Below are positions 27,452-36,777 of a stretch of DNA of 64,000 bases, one piece after another. The stretch covers positions 310,001-374,000 of the forward strand of contig NZ_CP054306.1 of assembly GCF_018282115.1 (NCBI RefSeq), written 5' to 3'. Below the pieces are notes generated by a model. That model saw nothing but the letters and a program-made list of their open reading frames with translations. It was not told the DNA's origin and did no database searches. Both the position numbers and the translations under genes were made by a program. Source of the DNA: Synechocystis sp. PCC 7338 (lineage in GTDB: Bacteria > Cyanobacteriota > Cyanobacteriia > Cyanobacteriales > Microcystaceae). The first letter of the stretch is position 1; each line of letters opens with the position of its first letter.

Positions 27452-28327
27452 GTGGCAATTACAACCGCAGCCTCCAGATTGGGGGTGGCTCCCTATAACG
27501 AGTCCCGCCCTGTGGAGTTACGGCCTGACTTTAGTCTTGATGACGCCAAAATGGTGATTCGGGCTGTATATCGTCAGGTTTTAGGCAATGATTACATCAT
27601 GGATTCTGAGCGCCTCAAGGGTGCGGAGTCTCTTTTAACCAACGGCTCTATCAGTGTGCGGGAATTTGTCCGTACCGTGGCCAAGTCCGAACTTTATAAG
27701 AAGAAATTCCTTTATAACAACTTCCAAACCCGGGTCATCGAACTCAACTACAAGCATCTGTTGGGCCGTGCTCCTTTCAGTGAAGATGAGGTGATTTTCC
27801 ACCTCGATCTCTATGAAAACCAGGGTTTCGATGCGGATATCGACTCTTACATTGATTCGGTCGAATATCAAGAAAACTTCGGGGAAAATATTGTTCCCTA
27901 TTATCGTTTTAACAATCAGGTAGGCGATCGCACCGTGGGCTTTACCCGCATGTTTCGTCTCTACCGTGGTTATGCCAACAGTGACCGTTCTCAGTTAGAG
28001 CGCACCTCTACCCGTTTAGCAACGGAGTTGGGACAAAATACTGTTTCGGCGATCGTGGGCCCCAGTGGCAGTAATGCTGGTTGGGCTTATCGTCCCTCTC
28101 GGGCGGGCAACACCCCGGCCAAAGCGTTGGGCGGTACGGTTCCCTTTGGTCAAGCGAGCAAACTGTTCCGGGTGGAAATTACGGCTATTTCTGCACCTGG
28201 TTATCCCAAAGTGCGTCGTAGCAATAAGGCGGTGATTGTTCCCTTTGAGCAACTCAACCAAACCTTACAACAAATTAATCGTTTGGGGGGTAAGGTTGCT
28301 AGTATTACCCCGGCTAGCTTGAGCTAG
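27452..28327 (+). CDS. cpcC1: Phycocyanin rod linker (CpcC1)
   Basis: 291 residues, GTG start at 27452 preceded by AAGGAG at about 27437. Same layout as CpcC2: linker domain ([38 protein letters not shown]) and CpcD-like C-terminus ([20 protein letters not shown]). It connects the core-proximal phycocyanin discs in Synechocystis rods. A terminator-like hairpin follows before cpcD. Confidence 0.93.
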   Translation: MAITTAASRLGVAPYNESRPVELRPDFSLDDAKMVIRAVYRQVLGNDYIMDSERLKGAESLLTNGSISVREFVRTVAKSELYKKKFLYNNFQTRVIELNYKHLLGRAPFSEDEVIFHLDLYENQGFDADIDSYIDSVEYQENFGENIVPYYRFNNQVGDRTVGFTRMFRLYRGYANSDRSQLERTSTRLATELGQNTVSAIVGPSGSNAGWAYRPSRAGNTPAKALGGTVPFGQASKLFRVEITAISAPGYPKVRRSNKAVIVPFEQLNQTLQQINRLGGKVASITPASLS

Positions 28328-28347
28328 ATTTTTGTTTAGTTCAGGAG

Positions 28348-28407
28348 GAGAAGTGGCTTGACTTTATTTTCCCTCTGGGGAGTAACTTGGGGTCGCTTCT
28401 CTTTTTT
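28348..28407 (+). terminator. Terminator-like hairpin between cpcC1 and cpcD
   Basis: GAGAAGTGGC (28348-28357) can pair with GTCGCTTCTC (28392-28401) using two wobble pairs, and a run of six T follows (28402-28407), then TTTTT shortly after. The form is that of an intrinsic terminator, yet cpcD begins 68 bp later with no separate promoter evident. It probably acts as a partial terminator that lowers cpcD expression relative to the linkers. Confidence 0.6.
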
Positions 28408-28474
28408 GTTTTTGTAGATGATTTTGCAAATTAGCAAATTAAAAATTTAGTGTTTAGGAGTTTTTAGAATCGCC

Positions 28475-28726
28475 ATGTTAGGTCAATCTTCTTTGGTGGG
28501 CTATTCCAATACCCAAGCGGCTAACCGTGTCTTTGTCTATGAAGTTAGTGGACTCCGCCAGACTGATGCCAGTGAAAACGTCAACCATGATATTCGTCGC
28601 AGTGGCAGTGTGTTTATTAAAGTTCCCTATGCCCGCATGAATGAGGAGATGCGCCGCATTTCCCGTTTAGGGGGAACTATTGTTAACATTCGCCCCTATC
28701 AAGCCGATAGCAACGAAGAAAATTAG
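28475..28726 (+). CDS. cpcD: Phycocyanin rod-capping linker (CpcD)
   Basis: 83 residues, a single CpcD domain (RVFVYEVSGLRQ, SVFIKVPYARMNEEMRRISR). It caps the distal end of phycocyanin rods and limits rod length. The ATG is preceded by TAGGAG at about 28455-28460. Last gene of the operon; an intrinsic terminator follows at 28875. The sequence resembles the C-terminal domains of CpcC1 and CpcC2, from which linkers of this type are thought to have been built. Confidence 0.96.
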   Translation: MLGQSSLVGYSNTQAANRVFVYEVSGLRQTDASENVNHDIRRSGSVFIKVPYARMNEEMRRISRLGGTIVNIRPYQADSNEEN

Positions 28727-28874
28727 GCTATTTTGTTAATTGCAATTTGGGCTGGGTATGCAATATTGTACCTAGTCAAAAGTTCTAACTAACAATGACT
28801 AATTCATTTTTCTGATTGAATTTCAGACTAGTCAGGTCAGTCCATTTGGTTCATTTTTAATAAAAATTTGTCAG

Positions 28875-28901
28875 CGGTGGTTTATCAATACCACCGTTTT
28901 T
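28875..28901 (+). terminator. Rho-independent terminator of the cpc operon
   Basis: Perfect 7-bp stem CGGTGGT (28875-28881) with ACCACCG (28890-28896), 8-nt loop, followed by TTTTT. It lies 150 bp after the cpcD stop and just before the convergent serS gene. Confidence 0.88.
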
Positions 28902-28937
28902 GTTTTGGTAAAGAATAGTTTTGGTACAGTGATGGGG

Positions 28938-30230
28938 TCAAAGATAATCTCGTTTGAGGAAATTCTGCAGGACAGGGGGAACTTTAACTTGACCAGTGCT
29001 GGGTTCGTAATAATTTTCTAAAATTGCCGCCATGGTGCGCCCGATCGCCAAACCGGAGCCGTTGAGAGTATGAACAAATTGGGTGCCTTTTTTGCTCTTT
29101 TCTCTGTAGCGGATGTTAGCTCGGCGGGCTTGGAAATCGTGGAAGTTGGAGCAACTGGAAATTTCTCGGTAGGTGTTGGCCGATGGCAGCCAGACTTCTA
29201 AGTCGTAGCACTTAGCCGCCCCAAAGCCGAGGTCGCCGGTGCATAGTTCCACCACTCGGTAGGGTAATTCTAAAGCTTGGAGAATGGCTTCTGCATCAGC
29301 TACTAGGGCTTGATGCTCGGCGGCGGACTCCTCTGGCTTCACTAATTTGACTAATTCAACTTTATTAAATTGATGGAGACGAATGAGCCCCTTAGTATCT
29401 CGACCATAACTACCGGCTTCCCGCCGAAAACAAGGAGTATAGGCACAATGTTTGACGGGCAGTTGTTCTAGGTCTAAAATTTCATCTCGATAAAGGTTAG
29501 TCACCGGCACTTCTGCGGTGGGAATGAGCCAGAGATCATCTTGCCGACATTGGAAACTTTCTTCGGCAAACTTGGGCAATTGCCCCGTTCCCAGCAGAGA
29601 ATCGCTGTTAACCAAAATGGGGGGCATAATTTCCTGATAGCCTACCTCGATGTGTCGTTCTAGCATGAAGTTAATTAAGGCTCGCTCCAAGGCGGCCCCG
29701 GCTTTCATGAGGGAAATAAAACGACTCTGGGCTACTTTAACCCCCCGCTCACTGTCAATAATGCCTAATTTTTCGCCAATTTCCCAATGAGGTAAAATAC
29801 CTTCTTTTTCCGTTCTTAGGTATTGATCTCCCCAATGTTTTACCTCCACGTTATCGGTTTCATTGGCTCCGATGGGGGTAGTTTCACAAGGTAAGTTTGG
29901 TAGTTCCAGCAACAGCTTTTGCAACTGCTCTTTGAGGTCTTTTTCCTGCGGTTCCAAATCCGCTAATTTAATTTTGATATTATTGCCTTCTTCCCGCAAA
30001 GTTTGAATTTCTGTGCCCTTGGGATCGGCTCCTTGGCCAATTTTTTGTCCAATTAATTTGCCAATCTCATTACTGCGACTTTGGAGCAGGGTTCGTTCAC
30101 TTTCCTTGGTCTTTTGTTTAGCGGCGATCGCCAAAATTGGTTGGAGATCATAATCAGTGCCGCTTCCCCGTTGATTGAGACGATTTTGGATAGCGGTGGG
30201 ATTTTCACGAATTTGCTTGAGGTCTAACAC
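28938..30230 (-). CDS. serS: Seryl-tRNA synthetase
   Basis: 430 residues, GTG start (GTG TTA GAC). N-terminal coiled-coil tRNA-binding arm (about 30-105) and class II core with motif 2 ([20 protein letters not shown]) and motif 3 ([15 protein letters not shown]). It charges tRNA-Ser with serine in the cytosol. Length is normal for bacterial SerRS. It is followed upstream on the same strand by the DUF1995 gene and the Trp-rich protein gene, with spacers of about 90 and 33 bp, so the three may be one transcription unit. Confidence 0.97.
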   Translation of the reverse strand: MLDLKQIRENPTAIQNRLNQRGSGTDYDLQPILAIAAKQKTKESERTLLQSRSNEIGKLIGQKIGQGADPKGTEIQTLREEGNNIKIKLADLEPQEKDLKEQLQKLLLELPNLPCETTPIGANETDNVEVKHWGDQYLRTEKEGILPHWEIGEKLGIIDSERGVKVAQSRFISLMKAGAALERALINFMLERHIEVGYQEIMPPILVNSDSLLGTGQLPKFAEESFQCRQDDLWLIPTAEVPVTNLYRDEILDLEQLPVKHCAYTPCFRREAGSYGRDTKGLIRLHQFNKVELVKLVKPEESAAEHQALVADAEAILQALELPYRVVELCTGDLGFGAAKCYDLEVWLPSANTYREISSCSNFHDFQARRANIRYREKSKKGTQFVHTLNGSGLAIGRTMAAILENYYEPSTGQVKVPPVLQNFLKRDYL

Positions 30231-30319
30231 GAACCAACTCTACTTAAAATTCTGATTTTTTTAACTATTAACGGTCAACCCCATACAGTTTAAAACGTCG
30301 GGGCGGAATTCTAACCGGA

Positions 30320-31069
30320 CTATTGACTGAGGGCTTTGAGAAAACGATTCAGGTTGGCCATGATGCCTCCCCGTTTAGGACTGGGGCCACTACTTTCTGA
30401 GCCGGGCTCCTGGGGATTGCTACTTTCCATTAGTAGGCGCTCTAGAGCTTCCCCCACGGGCTTTTCGGCTAACTCTGTTAAAAGTTCGTACTCTTCTCCC
30501 TTTTCCAGCAATACTTGCCATGGGGAAGGATGGGAACGCAACACCACTGCTCCTTCGAGGGGACGGAAATAGTAGGCACTGAATAGGGTGCTCAAAAACC
30601 GTTGCCGCAGTTGTCTGGCTGCATAGCCAATGCCAACAATGGACACATCTTCAAGTTGGGGAATGAGCAAAATCACCGGGCGATCGCCGGCCAATTCACA
30701 AAGTTTTTCCACGCTCTGAACTTCCACTGCAGAGGGGGACACCACCAAAAATACTTGGTCAGATTCAGCAATTTTGCGGTCGATGGGGGTGTAACGACTG
30801 CCCAAATCCCCGATCTGGAAAGGAACTTCGCCCCAGTCTCGTTTCGCTAGGGCCGCCGCCCCGGTATCGGGAAAAATAATCCGTAGCCCCAATCCTTGAT
30901 CGGCAAACAATTGGCTAAATTCCAAGGCAATGGCCTGGGCTTGGAGGGCAATTTCCGGCACTGATAATTCCACCTGGATGCGGCGGTAACCGTCATCTAG
31001 GGCCCTTTGGGTGGCGGCGATTGCCTCGGTGATGGCCTCGTCAATGGTGGAGGGAACGGGGATGGACAT
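30320..31069 (-). CDS. DUF1995 family protein
   Basis: 249 residues. The start (IPVPSTIDEAITEAIAATQR, ALDDGYRRIQVELSVPE) is the hallmark of DUF1995 proteins of cyanobacteria and chloroplasts, some of which affect photosystem or thylakoid functions in plants. An adenylate-kinase-like or P-loop-free alpha/beta fold is likely (DQVFLVVSPSAVEVQ, RPVILLIPQLEDV). A low-complexity Ser/Gly/Pro segment precedes the basic C-terminus (GGIMANLNRFLKAL). Function unsettled. Confidence 0.85.
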   Translation of the reverse strand: MSIPVPSTIDEAITEAIAATQRALDDGYRRIQVELSVPEIALQAQAIALEFSQLFADQGLGLRIIFPDTGAAALAKRDWGEVPFQIGDLGSRYTPIDRKIAESDQVFLVVSPSAVEVQSVEKLCELAGDRPVILLIPQLEDVSIVGIGYAARQLRQRFLSTLFSAYYFRPLEGAVVLRSHPSPWQVLLEKGEEYELLTELAEKPVGEALERLLMESSNPQEPGSESSGPSPKRGGIMANLNRFLKALSQ

Positions 31070-31102
31070 GGTTAGGGGCAGTGATGGTTAGTGACTCGCA
31101 GG

Positions 31103-31366
31103 CTATTTTAGCGTTATCTGATCTTCCCCATCCTTTTCCATGACTTGGAGAGGTTGCCAGCCTGATCGCCAGAGCAAATCATCTTTAAGTTGTTGGGCAT
31201 TGAGCCAAAAGCGGACTTTAGGATCACAACTAGCCACCATTTCGGCAAAAACCCACCGCCCTTCCTGCCGTCGATTGACCACTTGGAAGTGTCGCCAGCC
31301 CCAGGTTTTTTGTTGGGCTGTCCATTTGGAACCGAGGAGATGAGGAAATTTTTGCTTGTGGGTCAT
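31103..31366 (-). CDS. Trp-rich small protein, TIGR02450 family
   Basis: 87 residues with seven tryptophans. The family pattern is LxGSKWTA, GWRHFQVV and WVFAEMVASCDPKVRFWLNA, then LKDDLLWRSGWQPL. It is a small conserved protein of cyanobacteria and some proteobacteria with no established role. It precedes DUF1995 by 33 bp on the same strand. Confidence 0.85.
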   Translation of the reverse strand: MTHKQKFPHLLGSKWTAQQKTWGWRHFQVVNRRQEGRWVFAEMVASCDPKVRFWLNAQQLKDDLLWRSGWQPLQVMEKDGEDQITLK

Positions 31367-31554
31367 GGGTTCACAAAAAGCTGGAGGATAATTTTCACGG
31401 CGGTTTCCCCAACATATAATATGTACCTACGATATGCCCAGGCCATTGGGCTAATTCACCCCAGCCGGAAACTAAAAAGGCAATAATTGTTTCTTGTAGT
31501 GGGATGAAAACCTTACTTTTGACTGCTTTGGACTTTTCTCCGTTGGTGAATACA

Positions 31555-33081
31555 ATGCTTCCCTTGAATCCGATCAATCCCAGTCAATCCTTGCCCTCAA
31601 AGCTCAACAGCGCAGTGTTACTAATCGCCATGGCCTGGGTGGGCTTGGGAACCCCGAAAGCATTGGCCCAAATTGGTAGTCCTGCCCCTGGTCAATTACA
31701 GCAATTTACGCCCCAAAATACTCCTTCAGTGCTGCCCCCGGAGAGTGAATATACCCTCGGCCCCGGCGATCGCCTCCGGGTTGATGTGCTGCAAGTGGAA
31801 GGGTTATCCGGGGAATATCAAGTTTTAGTGGATGGCACAGTGGGTTTTCCCCTCATTGGTACGGTCAGAGTGGCAGATCTCACCATCCCGGAGCTTAATC
31901 AACTTTTGGCTAATCAGTATGCAAAATACATTCGCCGCCCCCTAGTCACGGCCATTCTCACCAGTCCCCGTCCTCTCAACATTACCCTTTCTGGTGAAGT
32001 CAATTCCCCCGGAGCCTATGCCTTGGCGATCGAAGGTGGGCAGAAATTTCCCACCATGACCCAGGTAATTCAACAGGCCGGTGGTCTAACTCCCGTATCG
32101 GACATCAGTCGAGTACAACTGCGTCGACAAAAAGGTGATTACCAAGAAACCTACAGTATTAATTTGTGGGAACTGTTACGGGAAGGAAACTCCCGTCAGA
32201 ATGTAACCCTGCGGGATGGGGATATTGTGGTTATTCCCAGCAAAACCGCTACAGATCCCAGGGAAGTGCGACAGTTGGCTGATGCAAATTTTGGGATTCG
32301 TTTTGAACAGGAAATCAATGTTGCTGTGATTGGGGAAATTTTTCGTCCTGGTTCGTACAAACTTTCCCCTGCCATTCGAGCTTCCAGTATCACTGAGGTG
32401 AGTGGTGACAACAGTAACAGAGCTGGCACCGGCAGCCGTGCCAACGTAGAAAATACTCAACCCGTACGTCTGACCCAAGCAATACAGGAGGCTGGAGGCA
32501 TTAAATCCCAGGCCGACATTCGCAACGTCGAAGTACGGCGGGAAAATCGGGACGGTAATTTTGAGTTAATTGTGGTTAATCTCTGGGAACTGTTGGACGA
32601 AGGCAACTTAGACAAGGATGTTATCCTCCAAAATGGTGATGTCATCACTGTGCCCCAGGCCAAGGAACTTTCACCAGATGAATTTGAAGCCACTGCTACT
32701 GCTAACTTTTCACCTCGTTCCATCACTGTCAACGTTGTCGGGGAAGTACGACGGGGAGGTGCCATTCAGTTGCAACCCAATTCCACTTTAAACCAAGCAA
32801 TTTTAGCGGCCGGTTCCTTCGATCCTATTCGGGCAGATAAGGCCAGTGTTGATCTGATTCGTTTAAATCCCGATGGTACAGTCACTAGGCTTAATATCGC
32901 CCCAGATTTTGGTCTCAATATTAGTTCTGACAGAAATCCAACTTTAAGAAATAATGACGTAGTTTTAGTCAATACCAGTGGTTTAACCCAAGCAACCGAT
33001 ACGCTCAGAGAATTATTTAGTCCTATTGGTGCGCTCCTAGGAGGAGGGGGGCTAAGCCTAATTAACTTAATTAACAATTAA
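31555..33081 (+). CDS. Outer-membrane polysaccharide export protein (Wza/GumB/BexD-like)
   Basis: About 508 residues from ATG 31555; an upstream ATG at 31504 would add 17 and put residues before the signal peptide. Signal peptide ends near KALAQIG. It carries a poly_export domain (about 60-140; YTLGPGDRLRVDVLQVEGLS, DGTVGFPLIGTVRVA) and two or three SLBB domains (NITLSGEVNSPGAYAL, TVNVVGEVRRGGAIQL). The C-terminus has a Gly-rich hydrophobic end. It forms the outer-membrane channel for exopolysaccharide export with inner-membrane Wzc-type partners. Matches PCC 6803 Sll1581, linked to exopolysaccharide content; the Wzc/Wzx partners are not in this window. Confidence 0.87.
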   Translation: MLPLNPINPSQSLPSKLNSAVLLIAMAWVGLGTPKALAQIGSPAPGQLQQFTPQNTPSVLPPESEYTLGPGDRLRVDVLQVEGLSGEYQVLVDGTVGFPLIGTVRVADLTIPELNQLLANQYAKYIRRPLVTAILTSPRPLNITLSGEVNSPGAYALAIEGGQKFPTMTQVIQQAGGLTPVSDISRVQLRRQKGDYQETYSINLWELLREGNSRQNVTLRDGDIVVIPSKTATDPREVRQLADANFGIRFEQEINVAVIGEIFRPGSYKLSPAIRASSITEVSGDNSNRAGTGSRANVENTQPVRLTQAIQEAGGIKSQADIRNVEVRRENRDGNFELIVVNLWELLDEGNLDKDVILQNGDVITVPQAKELSPDEFEATATANFSPRSITVNVVGEVRRGGAIQLQPNSTLNQAILAAGSFDPIRADKASVDLIRLNPDGTVTRLNIAPDFGLNISSDRNPTLRNNDVVLVNTSGLTQATDTLRELFSPIGALLGGGGLSLINLINN

Positions 33082-33247
33082 ACCTATATGTCTCTTTGAT
33101 AACTATTAGTAAATAGATCAGTGGAATAGATTTATGACCTAGATTCATTTAGAGACTTTAGGAGTGAACTGTTCGAAGTCGAACAAAAATTGCAGACTAG
33201 AGTTAATTTTGACAGTAATATTGGGCAAATTTTTCTGGATATAATCG

Positions 33248-36200
33248 ATGAACAACAACAAAACGATTGTAGAAATATCTCAGTCTCTGTTGGTGCTTCG
33301 TCCATTTCAATCTAGTTTAAAAGATAGCTTTTCTGCCATTTCAGGGCTGTTTTATCAGTTAATAAACATGCTTACTGACTCTGAAAATATAGTCTTTAAA
33401 AATTTTTATGCTAGGTTTAGATATTGCCTTAGTAAAATCAATTTAGATGAGCAGGATGTCAGTAACCTGGATGCTTTTCGCCGGTTTATCCGCAGAGGTT
33501 TTTCTGAAAAAGTCAATCAAGTGGCAATTGACCAAGGGATTTTATTGATCCAAAGACTGTGTTTAAAGGTGATCGAAAATCCTGAATTGCTAGAATTTGC
33601 TATTGAGAACAATCAATATGATAATCAATATTTCACAACCCTTTTCCAGGCAAGGCGATCGCCCCAGCCAAAATACCTAAAACTTTTATACACTGGGCAT
33701 CATCAGAGTAAATCCCGACGAGCTTTTCGCCTGTACGGCTTTAGCTTAGATGATCTTCAAACAAGCATTATCCTGGAGTGTGATTGGTTTAAGGCCCCCC
33801 ACTTATTTTATTTAACAGATTTATTAAACGAAGATACATTAATCGCTTGTCACAATTTAGTGCCAGTAGCTGAAAATAAATACCAAGCTAATTCAGAATC
33901 ACTAATTGTTATTGAACCAGACTTTCTTATGGACGCCAGTGGCATCAGTGAATGTTTTGGTAACAGAAACACGAGTAGTGATATTTTTTGGCTCAGTAAA
34001 TTAGTGGGAGAATTAGCTGGGGCTCCAGCTTTTAAGGGGACTATTGTTGGTTACTATCTGGATGAATTAGTCAGAAATGAACAGATTGATGTTGCTAAAA
34101 TTTTTACAGATTATAAGAAATCAGATGCTTTAAGATGTGCCTATCTTGGGGAAAAAGAAATGGTCGACATTCAAACATCCATCATCCAAGAACATCTTCC
34201 CAACATTATTAATTTAGTCAAGAGATTACATCAAGAAAAGCTGCGTATTTGGATTGAACCAACTTTCTTTTCACAGCATTATGGTTTGCAAGGAAGATTA
34301 GATTTATTGACTATCAATTCAAAGGGATTTAAGGATATTATTGAACTTAAAAGTGGTAGCGCTCCCTATCCGGGCAGAGAATGGAAAAATCATAAAATGC
34401 AAGTGGTGGCCTATAACATGATGCTGGAAAGCACCTATGGCAATTATGTAGGTAACAAGGAAATATTTTACTCAAAATCAGACCAACCCCGTAGAAATAT
34501 CGTCAGTGAATCCCGGGAAAAAAATGAATTGATTAAAATCAGGAATAAAATTGTTGGCAAAATTTACCAATTAGCTAACGGCGATTTTACCAGCTTAAAT
34601 AAACTTAAAACTAATGGAGCTGGGGCATTACCAGAGTATAATCAACGACGTTTAAACCGTTTTCAACAATGCTATCAGCCCGGTAGATTAACCACAAATT
34701 ATTATCAACAATTAATTTCCTTTACTCTCAAGGAATTAATTAACAGTAAAACATCAGATTTTCAACAGTCGGAATTAGAAAATAAGCATCAATCATCCAC
34801 AGGATTTGCTAGTTTGTGGTTGGACAATTTTAATACCAAACAAAGTAACTATCGACTACTTTATGGTCTCAGAGTAATGGAAGTTGACAAGCGGAAGAGT
34901 TATCTTTCTCTGGCTATGACCCAGGCTGATATAGACCATTCATTTCGAGTCGGTGACATGGTAATTATCTACCCTAAAATAGACGGGGATTATGAACCTT
35001 TAAAGCAACATATTTTTAAGGGGTCAATTAAAGTTATTAATCAAGAACAAATTCTAGTTTCTTTATTTAATAAGCAAACTGATTATTCGTTTATTGAAAA
35101 GTATGAGTTTTGGGCTTTAGAGCCAGATATTTTTGAGCGCAATTATTGGAGTAGTATAGCTTGCTTGTTAGAAGTGTTAGTTTGCTCCATGGAGAAAAAA
35201 CAACTGCTTTTAGGGCACTTAGAACCGCAAACATTATCGATAAATTATCAAGAAAACGATTTTTTGACTAGCAATCAAAATCAAATTATTTGTCAAGCCC
35301 TCGAAGCTAAGCATTATTATTTACTCCAAGGACCACCTGGTACAGGAAAAACTAGTATATTTTTAGTTAACTATGTACAAAATTTATTGAAGTTAGACAA
35401 GAAAAATATTTTTATCCTAGCTTTTACCAACAAAGCTGTAGAACAAATATGTAAGGCCATTAAACATCCACGCCATGGGGAATCAATAGATTACGTCCGT
35501 TTAGGCAATAAAACCGTAGTTGATGAAAATTTATTCACTAAAAAATTAACTGGTAATAATGCAGATCAATGGCGAGAATTACTGCAGGCAAGCCGGATTT
35601 TTGTTACTACTGTTTCAACTTTTAAGGATAAGTATTTATTACTCAGAGAATTTGTTGGTGAATTTGATCAGCTAATCGTTGATGAAGCTTCCCAACTAAC
35701 AGAGGCTGATGTGGCAGGGATAGTGGCATTATTCAACAAGTTTGTTCTAATTGGCGATCAAAAACAATTACCAGCAGTGATTACTCAAGGGGATGGGGAT
35801 TGCCTGGTAAAAACGAAAGAATTTTCTCGTTACAACATAAATTTTGCAGATCTGAGAGTGTCTTTGTTTGAAAGATTAATTACCAATGCCAAAAATAAAA
35901 AATGGAACCATTGCTACGGTCAGTTAACTGAACATTACCGTATGCATAGAGATATTACTTTGTTAATTGCTCATTATTATGATCGCCGGTTGCTGGAACA
36001 ACGGGAGCAACAGAGGGAAACGGAGCCAAAACATAAAAATTATGAGAATTATCTATTAAAAGAATTAAGTAAGAGCAGAACTATTTTTGTGGAAACACCG
36101 TCCGAAATTGGTCTGCAACGGAAGAATACTGACGAAGCTATCATTGCGGCTGCAATTGTTAAAACTTACTGGGATAATAATCTTTTTCCTGCGGAGGAAA

Positions 36201-36595
36201 TTGGTGTAATTGCTCCTTTTCGAGCTCAAGTGGCAGAAATCAATCAACAGCTAGAAAAAATTCTGGGTAATGCTGATTTACCCATTGTTGTTGATACGGT
36301 GGAGAGATTCCAGGGGGATGAACGGGAATTAATTATTTTTTCCACCACCATTTCCTGGTCTAAGCAAGTGACAAATATTCAAAGTATTGCCGACCACGAT
36401 CGCCAAAACACAGACCGTAAATTACTAGTTAGTATTTCCCGGGCTAAAAGCAAACTAATTATTTTAGGCAACTCATCTCAATTGCAATTTGCCTCTGCCT
36501 ATAGGGAACTAATTAAACACATTGAGCAAACCAACGGAATGATTGATCTGGCAATAGGGCAGAGAATATTAACCTGCTTCGGCTCAGATTCTTAG
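33248..36595 (+). CDS. Dna2-like nuclease-helicase (PD-(D/E)XK plus SF1B helicase)
   Basis: 1115 residues. The first about 290 residues have no domain I know. The nuclease region (about 345-400) shows GRLDLL, IELKSG and QVVAYNMML, the D / ExK / QxxxY triad of RecB/Dna2 nucleases. No cluster of three cysteines follows, so the Fe-S staple of true Dna2/AddB is apparently absent. The helicase part (about 680-1090) has LLQGPPGTGKTS, LIVDEASQLTEADV, LIGDQKQLPAV, TEHYRMHRD, DTVERFQGDERE and SISRAKSK, the Upf1/Dna2 SF1B motifs. Such enzymes resect or cleave branched DNA. The gene is markedly AT-rich and stands alone. Probably the Sll1582-type protein; a role in repair or phage defence is inferred. 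Confidence 0.85.
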   Translation: MNNNKTIVEISQSLLVLRPFQSSLKDSFSAISGLFYQLINMLTDSENIVFKNFYARFRYCLSKINLDEQDVSNLDAFRRFIRRGFSEKVNQVAIDQGILLIQRLCLKVIENPELLEFAIENNQYDNQYFTTLFQARRSPQPKYLKLLYTGHHQSKSRRAFRLYGFSLDDLQTSIILECDWFKAPHLFYLTDLLNEDTLIACHNLVPVAENKYQANSESLIVIEPDFLMDASGISECFGNRNTSSDIFWLSKLVGELAGAPAFKGTIVGYYLDELVRNEQIDVAKIFTDYKKSDALRCAYLGEKEMVDIQTSIIQEHLPNIINLVKRLHQEKLRIWIEPTFFSQHYGLQGRLDLLTINSKGFKDIIELKSGSAPYPGREWKNHKMQVVAYNMMLESTYGNYVGNKEIFYSKSDQPRRNIVSESREKNELIKIRNKIVGKIYQLANGDFTSLNKLKTNGAGALPEYNQRRLNRFQQCYQPGRLTTNYYQQLISFTLKELINSKTSDFQQSELENKHQSSTGFASLWLDNFNTKQSNYRLLYGLRVMEVDKRKSYLSLAMTQADIDHSFRVGDMVIIYPKIDGDYEPLKQHIFKGSIKVINQEQILVSLFNKQTDYSFIEKYEFWALEPDIFERNYWSSIACLLEVLVCSMEKKQLLLGHLEPQTLSINYQENDFLTSNQNQIICQALEAKHYYLLQGPPGTGKTSIFLVNYVQNLLKLDKKNIFILAFTNKAVEQICKAIKHPRHGESIDYVRLGNKTVVDENLFTKKLTGNNADQWRELLQASRIFVTTVSTFKDKYLLLREFVGEFDQLIVDEASQLTEADVAGIVALFNKFVLIGDQKQLPAVITQGDGDCLVKTKEFSRYNINFADLRVSLFERLITNAKNKKWNHCYGQLTEHYRMHRDITLLIAHYYDRRLLEQREQQRETEPKHKNYENYLLKELSKSRTIFVETPSEIGLQRKNTDEAIIAAAIVKTYWDNNLFPAEEIGVIAPFRAQVAEINQQLEKILGNADLPIVVDTVERFQGDERELIIFSTTISWSKQVTNIQSIADHDRQNTDRKLLVSISRAKSKLIILGNSSQLQFASAYRELIKHIEQTNGMIDLAIGQRILTCFGSDS

Positions 36596-36777
36596 CATAG
36601 GGACGAAGCGAAGTTGGGGAAGTTCAGTCCAGGGTGTCCTTACGGTGAGACCTCGATTAAGTTTTGCGACTATTTCTCCCTATCCCTCCATAAAAGGTTC
36701 CCAAACTTGCTATAAGAGGATCTAGAGTCCAGTCCAGTGGCGATTGGCATTAATGTTCTTGATCGAGGAGACGGTGG

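Noticed and set aside
36596-36777. Possible tRNA or small RNA between the Dna2-like and coiled-coil genes
   Set aside because: I could not draw a cloverleaf or a conserved TψC loop from the sequence; only a TATAAG-type promoter element is plausible.
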